Below, piece after piece: positions 23,547 to 37,800 of a DNA stretch of 64,000 nucleotides (position 1 is its first letter; each line of letters begins with the position of its first letter). The translations under genes were made by a program, and so were the position numbers. Location: contig NC_063054.1 in assembly GCF_018812025.1 (NCBI RefSeq), positions 37,945,396 through 38,009,395 on the forward strand. Reading direction: 5' to 3'. This stretch comes from Megalobrama amblycephala. Taxonomy: Eukaryota; Chordata; Actinopteri; Cypriniformes; Xenocyprididae. Below the pieces are notes generated by a model. It was not told the origin of the DNA. It ran no database searches and was given only the letters and a program-made list of their open reading frames with translations.

Positions 23547-25813
23547 GTAAGTATGAAATTAGTTTCTGACAAACTTTTTCATTTATTTCCCCTCAAATAT
23601 TTGCACTGCAAAAGCGATTTACTTACTCTGTATTTTTCCAGTACAAGTTTCTAAACATTCTTAAATAAAATACATTTACTTGAGATGCAAAATGATATCA
23701 AAATGAAGTGAGGTTTATCCTTAAAACATGTTAAATATTTCATATCATTTATGTTTAAATAATTCAAATGTTGGAGGATGTTATTTTTCCCAGTTTCAAA
23801 GGATACATTGTTGAGATGAATATGAAATCCATATGGAGTCCCATTTCCAACACATAAAAAAGAATCTTTGGTAAATCTTAATTATGACAAAAAGTTTGAG
23901 ATGAAGTCTAAATTATGAAATACTTAGTAATAATTACGAGTATTAAAAAGTCAAAAAAATGACATAAAAAGTCAAGATTGACATACTAAGTCATACCTTT
24001 GACTGATTTTGACAAAAAAAGTAAAAATTATGACAAGTCATAATTGTGGCTTTTCCTATCATAATTATGGTAAGTTGAAGTTAGGACATAAAAAGTCATA
24101 ATTGTTTCTTTTTTATCGTAATTATGACGTGTCTAAGTTAGGACATAAAAAGTCAAAATTATGACATAAAAAGTTTAAATTGACATACTATCATAATTAT
24201 GATTACATAAGTAAAAATTATGATATAAGCCATAATTATGAGATAACATTCAAACTTATTACAAAAAAGTCATAATTTTGATACGGCAAGTCATAATTGT
24301 GGCTTTTTTTTTATCAGAATTAAGATATATGTCTAAGTTAGGACATAAAAAGTCAAAATCATGACATAAAAAGTTTAAATTGACATACTAAGTCATAATT
24401 TTGACTTTTTATATGATTTTGACATAAAAATTAAAAAATTATGATGTAAGTCATAATTATGAGATAAATGTCGAACATATTACATAAAAAGTCATAATTA
24501 TGACATACTAAGTTATAATTGTGGCCTTTTCATAATTAGTACATAAGTAGATTTTAGGACATAAAAAGTCATAATTATGAGATAAAAATTCAAAATTACT
24601 ATGACATACTAAGTCAGATTTATGAGACTGAAAAGTCAAAATAAAAGTAAAATTTATTACATAAGTCTTAATTATGTCAAACTAAGTCATAACTGTGGCT
24701 TTTTCTATCATAATTATGACACAAAAAGTTGAAACTGACATACTAAGTCATAATTGTGACTTTTTATGCCAAAAATCAAGTTAAATCTTTATTATGAGAT
24801 AAAAAGTCAAAATTATGATGTGCTAAGTCATACTACAATCAGACCTTTTGAATTCATTTGACTTTTTTCACTTCACTGGCATGTATTTGTTCTAGTTTCT
24901 GAACACCACTGCAATAAAGAACTAAATAACTACCGAAGGATTACACATACATTCAAGTTGGTTTTTTATGATTTTTTCAGCCCTGACTACAGTCATAACT
25001 GCAGAGCAAACCATAGAGTTTTAACACAACGCATTTGTTTTGTGTTGCAGACGCTCAGGATGAAGGAGTGCCATGCTCGAGTACGTCTCTTGCAATTATT
25101 CTGCAGAATCAAATGATCTAAATTCAACATTAAATATCAGCATGTATTTCTGCAGTTTCTCACTGGTGGATAATGTGTATTAAATGAGTTGCTCTGCTTC
25201 TTCTAGTGGCCAAAAGATACAAGCCTTTCAACAAGTATGAATACTTCTATGAGACGGAGTCCTTGAATGCTTTGAACGGGGCAGTCAACGGCCCCAAGGC
25301 CAGCTGCAAGGTACAGTAGAGTTCATTTCCACACATCAAACTCTAAAGATACTGCTGTTTTTTCAGTAACGCAGTGTGAATATCGTATTAGGTTGAGATC
25401 GCGGTTCCTGATACATGCAGCTACATTGTGCGCACTGCCGACTGCACGCTGAGTGAAGTGATAGACGTCGATGCGGATGGAAACCCAGTGTTTGGAGCAG
25501 CTGCTGGTGCGGAGGACTTCAAAACCGCCATGGAGAGGTAAAGCCCTGCTCACACTAACAATAACTATGGGTGCGCCTCAATCAGATCCCCAACATTGTG
25601 TATAATTCGGGCAATGGTATTCAGCAGAATCCTCTCTCTTTGTTCAGACATCCTCTGAAGTTCACCGTTGAGGGAGACGATGACATCAAGCTTTTCCCTG
25701 AGGAGGATGAGCGGATAAACATCCTCAACATCAAGAGGGGAATCATCTCTGCTCTTGCTGTCCCGGTGCTTGAGGAGGACAAGAACAAAGACATGGTCCG
25801 TATTTTTAAATCG

Positions 25814-25861
<48 letters not shown>

Positions 25862-28800
25862 CATAGAAAAGCAAAATATTGCAGTGTCAGTTTTCAGTAT
25901 CGTGCAGCCGTCCTAGTCCACTGATAAACTTCATTCTTGAATAAGAAGATGCTCATGTCAGATCCACTTCTAACCATTTCCATTCCAGCCCACCATCTAC
26001 GGTCTGTGTAAGACTGACTATGTCGTGAACACCAGAGAGGACGTCGCCACCGAAGTCACTCTTACAAGAGACTTGTCTGCTTGTGACAAGTTCAGGCCAG
26101 TCGATGACCACACCAGTCCCCTCGCCCTCATCACCGGCATGGTGAGTCCTGAGACACTGATTTTTTGCTATTTTAAAGGGAAGAAATTTTGTTTTGGAGT
26201 CTGCTACAATAGTTTTACATTCATCCAATGCTCTGATTGGTCAGATGGCCCATTCTTTTGTGACTGGTCGAAACAAAACGCTCATTATCATATCTGAATC
26301 TCAGCTCTTCCTCAGCATTTGATACACAGTAATACGATGGCATCTTCTTGACATGAACAACACGAACCAAACTCTTCCAGTCTCAGATAAAACTACAGTG
26401 TTTGAGGGCGGGGCAAAGCAGATGCTGTTCGCTGGCAGCCAATGGGCTGGCATTATGCAAATTAGTTACAAACCTATGTAGGTTCAGCAGGAAGATATTT
26501 GGAAGAATGTCAGTAACCAAACAGATCTCACCCCCTATTGACTACTATAGTATTTATTTTTCATCAGTGGGGGGCGCGATCTGTTTGGTTACTGACATTC
26601 TTTTAAATATCTTCCTTTATGTTCAGCAGAACGAAGAAATTCATACAGGTTTGGAACTACTTGAGGGTGAGTAAATGATGACAGAATTTTCATTTTTGGG
26701 TGAACTATCCCTTTAACATTAAAAACGCAGACAGCAGCAGGATTATTAGGATGCTGTCACTTTAAGATGTAATGCACGGATCCAATATACTGATACTGCA
26801 CACATGCATTTTCTTTCTCATCTCTTTACATTCACTTAAGATATAACCGACTATACTTAGGATACTTGCCGAGACGGGCATTTTGTTTTTTACATAATTT
26901 TGTGTGAATTTGTCTGTTCAAGCACAAGAAGATGCGAAAGAGAGCTCAGGTATTGCACTTTGGATGTTTAAACTTCCCATACAGTGTGTGAGTAATGAAT
27001 TGAGTTCTCTTTCACGTCTTCTTGCGCTTGAATATTTAAATTGGCAAGGATTAAACTTTCGTGATGATGCAGCACTTACCCGTAAGCTGTTTCGAGCGTT
27101 GTTCATGTTTGTTCACACTCATGTTCTCACAACATTGCATTGTTTCTGGTGATTGACATTGTTTAATATACTCGCCAACACCAATTTTTACTTGCATTTG
27201 GCGCTTGCAGAGTGTAGGCCCTGCTGACAAGCCTTAATTTCAGAATCAGAATGAGGGTAAATGAATGAAAATAATAATTTTTCCCGCATATATATTAGTT
27301 ATAGAGTGAACCTCAAGAAATAAATTAAAATAATAAAACATATTAAAATCCATGTCATGACCCCTTTAAAACCCAATGAAGATGAGTAGGTTGAGATGTC
27401 CAATGTTTGTCATTCTCTCTTCCCAAGAAATATCCTCTTGCTCAGCTGATCAAAAGCAAACAGACCTGCAACTACAAGTTTAATAATGAGCAGCACCACA
27501 TGACCTCTGGAACTTGCACCGAAAAACATGTTCTTGCGCTCTTTTCACACAAGTAAGTGAAATAAACATATTTTCCTGTAGCTCATGTAACTGTAGAGCA
27601 TGTCGCTAGCAATGCCAATGTCATAACATGAGTTCCAGCACGTCGCTTCAGTTTTTAACGTTGAAATAGTGTGAGGAAAGATGTAAGTAGCTAAACATTT
27701 AATATTCAACACTGTTTTACAATAGAAATATTAGTAACAGTAATATCCAGTGGTGCAAACTACTCAAATTTTGCCATTTTTAATGGAAAATATAGGCTGA
27801 ATCATTTACGTGATTCATAACTGAATGTCATGAGAATAGTTCAAGCTGATTACTTTACAAAAAATGTAATTCCTTTAAATAAAAAGACCATTTCATCCCC
27901 TCCCAAAAGAAAAAATGGTTTCCCCCAATGATCAATGCCTAGAATCTTAAAGTCAGCATGAAATGTTGTGCCTCTATTTTCTTCCCTATAGTGCCATATA
28001 TCCAAGTGAAATGGCTTCTCAAACAAGAACAAATGTAGGGTGGGGCTTGATTTTGTCCGTGGGGAATTGATTGGATGGTTATGGTTTGCTATTCGTGGAT
28101 CACATGTGCCCCGCCCTTGCCATCAGAGAAGAGAAGAGGGAGGCAAAGTTATCCTGATTCAAGATTACAAGGAACATGAATTTAAAAAATAATGATGTGC
28201 ACTGATAAATCATTTAGAATAAACACTGCAATATTCCATAAAAAAAATTAGAATTGTCCATTTTGACTTTTATCGTGAATTTAAATGCTTTAGATAAAGC
28301 ATCTGCCAAATGCATAAATGTTCATTGAGTATCTTGGATGCTCATGTACTGATGCTTGTCTCTATGACTTTATCTCAACCAGGAGAGAATATGGAGTGAT
28401 CAATACTGGCAAACAGGCTTTGACACTTCTGGGAGTTTCTAAGTACAATGACCAAATCTTTGAACACAGTAAGAGAACATCTCTTTGGTATGAATATTCA
28501 TAACTTGCTTGGATGTCAAACTGAATGCAAAATGCACTGTTATTCCTCCAGATGTGGCCAACATGAAACCCCTCCATCCAGACAGCAGTGTTGACATGAG
28601 CCCCATCCAGGATAAAGAATCCGCTCTTGTTGTTCTGAGGGAAATTGCTGACCTCTCCAAGACCAATGATGGACGTAAGAGAGCCCACTTGGCCCACAAG
28701 CTCATAGCTGTGATCCGCAAGATGGAATCTGAAACCTTGACAGCCGTTGTTCCCGAGGCATTGGAAATCTCTCAGTCTTTGACGTACCAGGCTTTGCTAC

Positions 28801-31800
28801 AGTGCGGTACACCAGAATGCGTCAGTGCTATCATGCAGTTATTCAGGACCTTTGACACATCCTCAGTTGAGATTGACGCTGCTGTATATGCCATGGGAAT
28901 GATACCCAGGTCCTCCCGCGTACTTGTAAAGGAAATGTTGGCGATGGCAAAGTTCAAGCCAAGCAAACCCATCTACTACGCTCTCAGCAATGCTGTGAGG
29001 AGGTGAGGGACAACTAGTAATGTGTTCCGTTTAAATCTTTAGATTTAGGTAAAAATAAATGGTCAACTAACATATGAACAGAATTTTACCAAATGGTAAC
29101 ATTTCTGTAGCTCAACCAGCGGAGGATTGGCCAAGATCTTGGGTTTGATTCCCAGGGAATGCATTGCACAATGTCATTATTCCATATTTACCTCGAATGC
29201 AATGGATAAAAGCATCTGCCAAATGCATAAATATAGTACACTTTAATTTGCAACCATGTGAAAAGACCTTTTTAGACAAACACAGTTTTGTCTCACTGAC
29301 TGTTGTCCATGTTTTGCGCAAGTGAACTCAGTGTTTCATCAAATCAACATCTTTATTCTCTCTGTGTGACCCAAGGCTCTTTGAGATGGATGGAGTCACC
29401 AGTGAGATCCAGGCAGTGGCTGATTACACCCTTGAACAGATCGGTGATTGCACGGGTGACCAGGAACACGTCTTTCTTTCTCTGAGGGTATGTTCACACA
29501 TGCTAATAAATTCAACTTCAGACTATACAACTAAAGCCCTATTCAGACAGTAATAGTTTCTCATGGGGACATAAGTTATGTTCATCATTTACAGGGGTTA
29601 GTCTGTGATTTTATTGCCATCCGAATTCAGAATGTCTGTGTTTTTCCTCATAAAAATTCCCTGCCAAATTACCTTCTTTTTTGATGAACACCAAGGTCAT
29701 GTTGGTAATTTAATTGCCATCCATATCCTCAAGAAGGGATCAATTAAAAAGTCATTTTTGGAATCCTTTTTGACCATTGACAAGCACCGTATGGTAACTG
29801 TTGTGCTTCACAGTAATGTGTGCATGAATTTTAAGGAAAAATTTGTAAATGTTTTTTGTTAGACCAAATTGTACTCGTACCGTACAACAAATTTGACACG
29901 CCAAAATGGATGTTAGGCTATAACTCTGCAATGCTTAGGCATATTGTGATGAAATTTGGTACATGTCATCATAATCATGACTCGATGGTACTTTTACATT
30001 TGTGGCACAGCACCACCTACTGGTCAAGAAAAATGAAAAAAAAATAACATTTTTGCTTATAACTGCTGAACAGTTTGGCCAAACACCATGAGATTGGTTT
30101 CGTTAGATTACCCTAAAAGTCTATTACAGGTCATTGGCAATATGGTGGCTGCACTGGGAGCTGCGCGCCCTGCTTTGCAGTCTTCTGTTATTCAATGCAT
30201 CAAGCAGCCGGCTGCCTCCCCTGCAGTCCAACAGGCCGCTGTCCAGGTCTACAGACAGATTCCTGTACCTGAAGAGGTGAGCTGTTAAATAAACCCACAA
30301 CTCTTGGTGAGTTTGAAGTCAGTCTAAAATAGGGCTGCACAATATTGGAAAAAATGACATTTTGTTTTTCTGTGATATACATCAATCAGGCATAACATTA
30401 TGAGCACTGACAGGTGAACTGAATAACACTGATTATCTCTTCATCATGGCACATGTTAGTGGGTGGGATATATTAGGCAGCAAGTGAACATTTTGTCCTC
30501 AAAGTTGATTTGTTAGAAGCAGGAAAAATGGGCAGGCATCAGGCGTCAGGGTCATGGGCGGCCAAGGCTCGTTGATGCATGTGGGGAGCGAAGGCTGGCC
30601 CATGTGGTCCGATCCAACAGACGAGCTACTGTAGCTCAAACTGTTCAAGAAGTTAATGCTGGTTCTGATAGAAAGGTGTCAGAATATACAGTGCATCAGT
30701 TTGTTGCGTATGGAGCTGCATAGCTGCAGATCAGTCAGGGTGCCCATGCTGACCCCTGTCCACCGCCGAAAGAGCCAACAGTGGGCATCAGAACTGGACC
30801 ACGGAGCAATGGAAGAAGGTGGCCTGGTCTGATGAATCATGTTTTCTTTTACATCAAGTGGATGGCCGGGTGCGTGTGCCTCGCTTACCTGAGGAACACA
30901 TGGCACCAGAATGTACTATGGGAAGAAGGCAAGCCGGCAGTGGCAGTGTGATGCTTTGGGTAATGTTCTGCTGGGAAACCTTGGGTCCTGCCATCCATGT
31001 GAATGTTACTTTGACACATACCACCTACCTGAGCTTTGTTGCAGACCATGTACACCCTTTCATGGAAACGGTATTCCCTGGTGGCTGTGGCCCCTTTCAG
31101 CAGGGTAATGCTCCTGCCACAAAGCAAAAATGGTTCAGGAATGGTTTGAGGAGCACAACAACAAGTTCGAGGTGTTGACTTGGCCTCCAAATTCCCCAGA
31201 TCTCAATCATCTGTGGGATGTGCTGAAAAAACAAGTCCGATCCATGGAGGCCCCACCTTGCAACTTACAGGACTTAAAGAATCTGCTGCTAACATCTTGG
31301 TGCAGATACTACAGCACACCTTCAGGGGTCTAGTGGAGTCCATGGCTCGACGGGTCTGAGCTGTTTTGGCAGCAAAAGGGGGACCAACACAATATTAGGA
31401 ACGTGGTCATAATGTTATGCCTGATCACACAATCGCACTAAAGCCATATCGCGATACTGATTTTATTCCGATATATCTTGCAGCCCCAGTCTAAAGGTCA
31501 TTTCATGGCTCTTACAGGGCCGAGAGGTGCTCTTGCATGCTGTTCTGGATAGAACTGCATCCATACAGAAGCGTGTAGCCGCATATCTCATCTTGATGAA
31601 GAACCCCACGCATGCTGAACTCGATCAACTAGCAGCGGCTCTCCATGTTGAGGAAAATCCTCAGGTCAAGAGCTTCATCATCTCTCACATCAGCAACATC
31701 TTGACCTCGACAGCACCAGAGACCCTGGAGTGAGTAAAAAAATAGAATGGGAAGAACCTAATCTAATTTCCAGAAGAAAACGTAATCTTGTTTTGTTTAC

Positions 31801-34800
31801 TCCCTAGCTTGAGACAGAAGATTCAAGAGGCCTTTCAAGGCAATGAAATTGAAATGCTCACTGAATCCACCAAATTCTCTCGGTACTACAGACTTGGATC
31901 TTTAGAGGGAAATATGATTTTTGAATCTCCAAATGAACTTCCAAGGGAGGTCATGGTGGAGATGACCTTGAATGCTTTTGGGTTTGATATGGACTTGATT
32001 GAGGTTACAGAGTACAGTAAAATCCAACATTTAATTTTTTCCCAAATTCTGCTTGCCATAATCAAGCAGCCCTAATGTCTTTGATTCTTGCTTTCAGATT
32101 GGCATGGAGGGAAAGGGCTTTGACCCCATTGTGGAGGCCATCTTTGGTGAAGATGGATTCTTCCCAGATACAATCATGAAGACCACTTTATACGCTACTG
32201 ACAAGATGCCCGCCCAACTCAATGAGGTCTTGGACAACATGCTGCCGATCATGAGAAATGATAGGAAGAAAAGACAGGTATTAAATGTTGTAAAAATGTT
32301 GCAAATGGATGTACTTCCTCACAGCTGGATTCCAATCTCAATCTCTTCTGTGTGCTCTAGGCTTCTCAAAACATATTCAATGAAATCAGTCATAATGTCA
32401 ACAAGCTTATGGAGGATTTAAAGGCCCAGGATGCTCCTGAAGCGATGGTGTATCTCAAGCTCCTGGGTGCTGACCTTGGGTATCTCGATACAAAAGATGG
32501 CAAGATGATTCAGAATCTCCTTAAGATGATCCCCACTGATGTGAGTCCAGCTTTACCAACCACAGCTGTCATCACATGGATTAAATCAGCAGAATTAGTC
32601 ATGCATTTTTTAATTCATAATTTTAATTAAAGTTTATTTAATAATCAATTAATTAATCAACTTTATTTAATAATCAACACCCAGTTGTTGTTGTTTTTTC
32701 CAAACAAGGCAGTTTATATCAACTTTTTAATAGCAGAATTATGTTTCAACTCCAAATTGTTGTTGAAAGTATGTTGGCATTACTAATCAGAATTATATTT
32801 TTGAAATAGTTCCTCAAAAGACTGCTCTCAAGTGTCGACAACGAGCTTTTCCTTCACTACATCTTCATGGATAATGAGTTTTATCTGCCCACCAGCGCTG
32901 GCTTTCCACTGAGAGTTGCTCTGTCTGGTACATTTACTCCTGGAGTCAAAGGAGGATTGAGCTTTAATCCAGGCATGGTGAGTCCATCACACTTCAGTTG
33001 TGCATGTGTTACTGTCAACAACAAATTATTTTTGATCAAATAAATGCAGTTCTGGTAAGCAGAAGAAACTTCTTTCAAAGTCATTAAAAGTGGTATTATC
33101 CTAATATGAATTAACATGACTACACCACAGAGGGAATTTGCTTTGACGCTGTCTGCTGGCATTGGGTTTGTGACTGAGATTGGGACTCACTTCCCCGACT
33201 ATGTTCATTGTGGTCTGGAGATGCACACGAACATCTATCATGAGAGCGGCGTCAGAGCAAAGCTCTCTGTGACTGACGGCCAGCTCAAGCTCTCCATTCC
33301 AGCTCCTCGTGGGCCAACTGAGCTCATCAGCGTCATGTAAGACATCTTGAAATGTATAATATCAGTGCAATAAAGGTATTTAAAAGCCCTTAGCATAAAT
33401 GCAAGTAGGGCTGCATAATAATGGTTAAACTGATTCTCATTTCAGAAATTTCTGTTACATTTAAGTGAAGTTCCTAAACGTAATTTAGGGAGGAGCGAGC
33501 CCATCTAATCTTCCAATCAACAGCCAGAGTATATAAGCAGCTGCTTACCTCTCTTCAGTCTCAGCTGTTTCAGCATCCGGTAGTGCCGTACTGAACGATG
33601 TCCGACACCACGGAAATTCCACCATCCCCCTTCAGACGACGAACTTTCCCCGTGACACCAACAGTCACATCTCGCGTAAGATCGGATCTCACAGATCCAA
33701 ACACGGATGCTCTTTCTGAGCGCTCATACAGACCACGCTGCGGATAACCACTCTCTCCTCCACGCTCAGGATCGCCCGTTTAACTGCGCCTCATCAGTCT
33801 TCTTCACAGACTTCATCTCTTCATTCTACCGCCGTTAATACACTGATTCTACCCATTTCAAAAGGTCCGCCAACAGCCTACGTCAAGTCCTCTCCAGCTC
33901 TGGAATTAATTTCTCCCGCAGATCATCAAAAGCTAAACTCTACGATCTTCTTTAGTTCTAACAACAGTTCCAGGATGCCAACAAACACTTCAGCATCATA
34001 AAAGCAAGACTCAGAAGTTTCTCTTCCGACCTGATGTCCTGAACATAAACATTTACAGCACGCTAATCCACAGTCCGTTGCCGCCGCACGCACTTCCTCG
34101 TCCGCCGTTTTTTCCGCCCGATCAACAACAGCGGCCGCAAAAACAGTCCCGCTTTTCCAGCTCTTCCCATACGCAGCTCCACTCCTCAGGCAAGAACTAT
34201 CCAAACTTACTCCTGTCTCCCGCACTTTACTTCCTTCTATGGATTATGAAATTAAGCCTCTTGAATCTTGAAGCTTTTAAAAATAAATAAATAAATTTAC
34301 AGCAGCCATAAACCAGCCAGTGCAGCTAAAGAATATAGATGTACAGCTCAGTCATTCCATTAAGCAAATAAAAGCCTGGCAATGTTAAACGTGTAGTTTT
34401 CTGATAATATAATTTCCATACTAATGTGTTGCAATAAATTAAATATAACAATAATAATAATACTAACAGAGTTTGATGCAAGTAAATCATGCTCTAATTA
34501 TGATAGGGTTTTATACTGTCTTTATGGCAGAATGTACGATCATGTAATATAATATATAGATTAGTAAATGGACTTTAAATTCCATAAACCTGTAGAGTAG
34601 TGGTCTGGGTTCAACATTCTGAAATGCACAGCATTCATGTGACTGGAAAGATAGTTGAGACGTCCTTCATTTATCACCGCTCCTCTGAAAACATGCATTC
34701 ATTATAATTGAGCCGTGTATTCGATATGAGATTTGAAGCTTCAGTTTCATATGTAACATCACTAATTCCTTCTGCTTTTTCAGTTCTTTTTCAATCTTCT

Positions 34801-37800
34801 TCATGATAAACCCATGCGCCAGGATGCCCTCGCAGATGGTTACTTCTCGCTCACCCAGAAAGCGGATCCTAGCGTGAGGCTGCCTCCGCTAGTCGTCCCT
34901 CACCCTCTATCCGTTTACAACTTGCCTCATTCCTCTCCTCCCTTCTGTTCCCCGCTTGCCAGCCCATTCTCTCGCAACAGCAGTCCCTCTTCCTCCTTTG
35001 GAGCAGTCATTTTTATATCTACCTCAAGCTTTGCAGCTAAGTGAGCAGCCTCTCTCTTCTTCAATCATTATTTCCCGGTTAGTTAGTGAAATGGACACCA
35101 TCCAGACAATTTCCAAACAGTTCTTTTTTCAGGCCTGACAGAACATTTCAGCCGCAGTCTGGAAAGTATACCTGACTCCAGCTTGATCTGCAATAACTTA
35201 TCCGATATAGGACCCGATATAGTGGAAGGCCTCATCAAAAAGAACTAGATTCCGGATTCATGATCCGTCCCTTTTGATTCTCCACCTTATTCCGCATAAG
35301 CCCAATTGGAGTAACCAAATTAGATGAATTCTCCACCACCACAACATAGACCAAGCAATCATTCTCATAAACCTGTATCCCATAGTAGTAACAGCCAATC
35401 TGTGGGGTTCCGAAATGTTAATTGCCCCTTAGAATTTCCGCCTGTTACCAGTTCATCATCATAGATGAACATATCCCAGGTCACCAAAATAAAATCACAG
35501 ATGTTTTATCTTCTTTTTCAAATTTAGAACATTGGCTCTTGAAGCAGACTCCAATCAACTTCAATTCCTCCTGATTCAGAACTCTCATTCGTCTGGTCCA
35601 TTTCCTCAAGACATCTTCATACCACATCCTCAAATACCATACTGCAAGCCGTTTCTCCCAGAACACTCCAATCCTACTGGACAGCTTGGAGTTCCTTCCT
35701 TCCACAGAGCTTTCCAGGAGTTTTCCCTCCTTATCAATATCCTTCATCTCTTACCTCCATCATACCAATTTAATTCAGGAACAATCAAAATCTACCTCAG
35801 TGGCATACATTGCTCTCCAAGTTCATCCATGGCCAACAGTGCCCCGACTCTTCAAGTCCCCAGATATCCCTCCTCATCAGAGGTTTACAAAACCAATCCC
35901 CCTCAGCCAAACACCAGACAACCTTTTAACCATCCATTTTTCTTATCTTTCTGCATAGGTGCAGCCATCACAGCAGCCCAGAGGGGCCTATCCGAACACC
36001 AAATTAAAATGATCGGTCGATGCCACGCCTTTAAAACAACATATGTTCGATCAGTTCTACATCACAAACACTAGCATCTTTCTGAGTCTGGACCGCTTCT
36101 CCCTACTATTTTTGCATCTCCCCGCTTACCAAGCCCCGCAGGGCTCATATTCATCTGGATGCAGTGAGAGCTCTCCCTTTTCGTATGTGTGTTAGCTACC
36201 ACTCCTGGAGTGGGCTTTCCCATTCGAATTGCTGTGTGGGCTCCCCCGTCCAGATACTGTGCAGGCTCTCCCGTTCGACTTGCAGTGTGGGCTCTCCCGT
36301 TCGACTTGCAGAGTGAGCTTCCCGTTTATTTTATCGGGGGCTCTCTCCTTCGAAACGCAGTGGGAGCTCTCCCGGTCGAATCGCAGTGTGAGCTTCCGTT
36401 CAGGCGCCGTGGGGGCTCTCCCTTTCTGAATCGCAGTGTGATTCTTCATGTTCTTAACCATGGAGGCTCTCCCGTTCGGATCGCAGTGTGGGCCCTCCTA
36501 TCTGAACAAGCGGACTGGAGGTACCAAGGATCGTACGTCCCATAAGGATCGCAGTGGGCCCTCATGTCCTTATGTGATCCAAACCACCTTGGAAGGACGG
36601 TAGCTCTGCGTTTTATCTATATACCGTAGGCTCCCTTTTTCTGCGGCAGGCAGGTTCGCTCTGGATATCAGTGGCCCGTTTTCCCTTTAGGGACGAGGAC
36701 CTCCTTCCCCTCTGTTGGCAGCTGGGGGCCCCATGTACTTCTGAATTCATGGGCCCCCATGTTGCAGACGTTGCGGCGGGAAGTTCTCCAACCACGTACT
36801 CAAACCTCCAGTCCCAAAAAACACTCCCGCAGGAGTAATTTTAGAAGTCACTGCCGCAGCAGTGCAGCGGCGAGATGCATCCTAGTCAAACTCACACAGC
36901 AGCAATAAACGCAAGCTCCCGACAGAGTTCTTTAAATAATAATTTTGCCGCAGCAGAAGCCTGCTCATAGCTCCACATGGTGGACATAGTAGGGCAACGC
37001 GTTCCAGCCCAGATCCCACAGGAGCCTCATTAAATATCACTGCTGCAGCAGTGTTCATTCATGACTTCAGGCCAATTAATCGCAACCTCCTTGTGTTCCG
37101 GCATAGGAAACACTAATGCCACTCGACACCTCAACTCTATTCTTCATATTGCTTTAATCTTTCGCTCCTTTTGGGGGGGTAACAAGCATTAAGTATCTGA
37201 GTATCCCATATACTTTAAATCCTTAAGCATTTTCAACCATGCTAAATCCAACTTGCTGTCCCAAATTTATTCTGCAATTTTTGGGGGGTGTATCAGAGCT
37301 CGAGTTGAAGATGCTTCATCGAGCCCCTCCTCAGTGGACAGCAAGCCAAATTAGCTAACCTAATACCCTAAAGATTATATGGGCAAACAAACTCGTTAAG
37401 TGAAGTTCCTAAACGTAATTTAGGGAGGAGCGAGCCCATCTAATCTTCCAATCAACAGCCAGAGTATATAAGCAGCTGCTTACCTCTCTTCAGTCTCAGC
37501 TGTTTCAGCATCCCTCCACCTCCCCAAACTCCACCTTCATTTCAGGTACCTTGCCCTATATAATCATATCCTATATTTATTCACTGGGGGGGTGTATCAG
37601 AGCTCGAGTTGAAGATGCTTCATCGAGCCCCTCCTCAGTGGACAGCAAGCCAAATTAGCTAACCTAATACCCTAAAGATTATATGGGCAAACGAACTCGT
37701 TAATCAGAATTATTGCACTTTCACGTGAGCACAAATCAAGAGAACGTCAACTCATATGCAGGGTTTAGTTGCCTAATCTATTGCGACATGTAAACTCAGA

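Larger units (their letters stand above)
21510..24840. repeat. Palindromic AAGTCATAATTATGAC tandem array, interrupted
   Basis: Degenerate repetition of AAAAAGTCATAATTATGACA and ACTAAGTCATAATT-type units with a period near 30-40 bp. Occupied stretches are 21510-21895, 22958-23220 and 23870-24840. It is interrupted by the L2 copy and by a roughly 650-bp unique island that contains the apob first exon and its upstream sequence. Confidence 0.85.

Noticed and set aside
21510..24840. CRISPR-like array from regularly repeated AAGTCATAATT units
   Set aside because: Units are degenerate, without unique spacers of constant length, in a vertebrate genome with introns; it is an ordinary tandem array.
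26025..26297. Separate small ORF over apob exon 6
   Set aside because: It is apob exon 6 in another extent, running into intron 6; the exon boundaries are fixed by splice sites and homology.
33926..36600. Host gene inside apob intron 17
   Set aside because: Frames here lie between the split direct repeats and the best one resembles a tyrosine recombinase C-terminus, so they belong to the retrotransposon.
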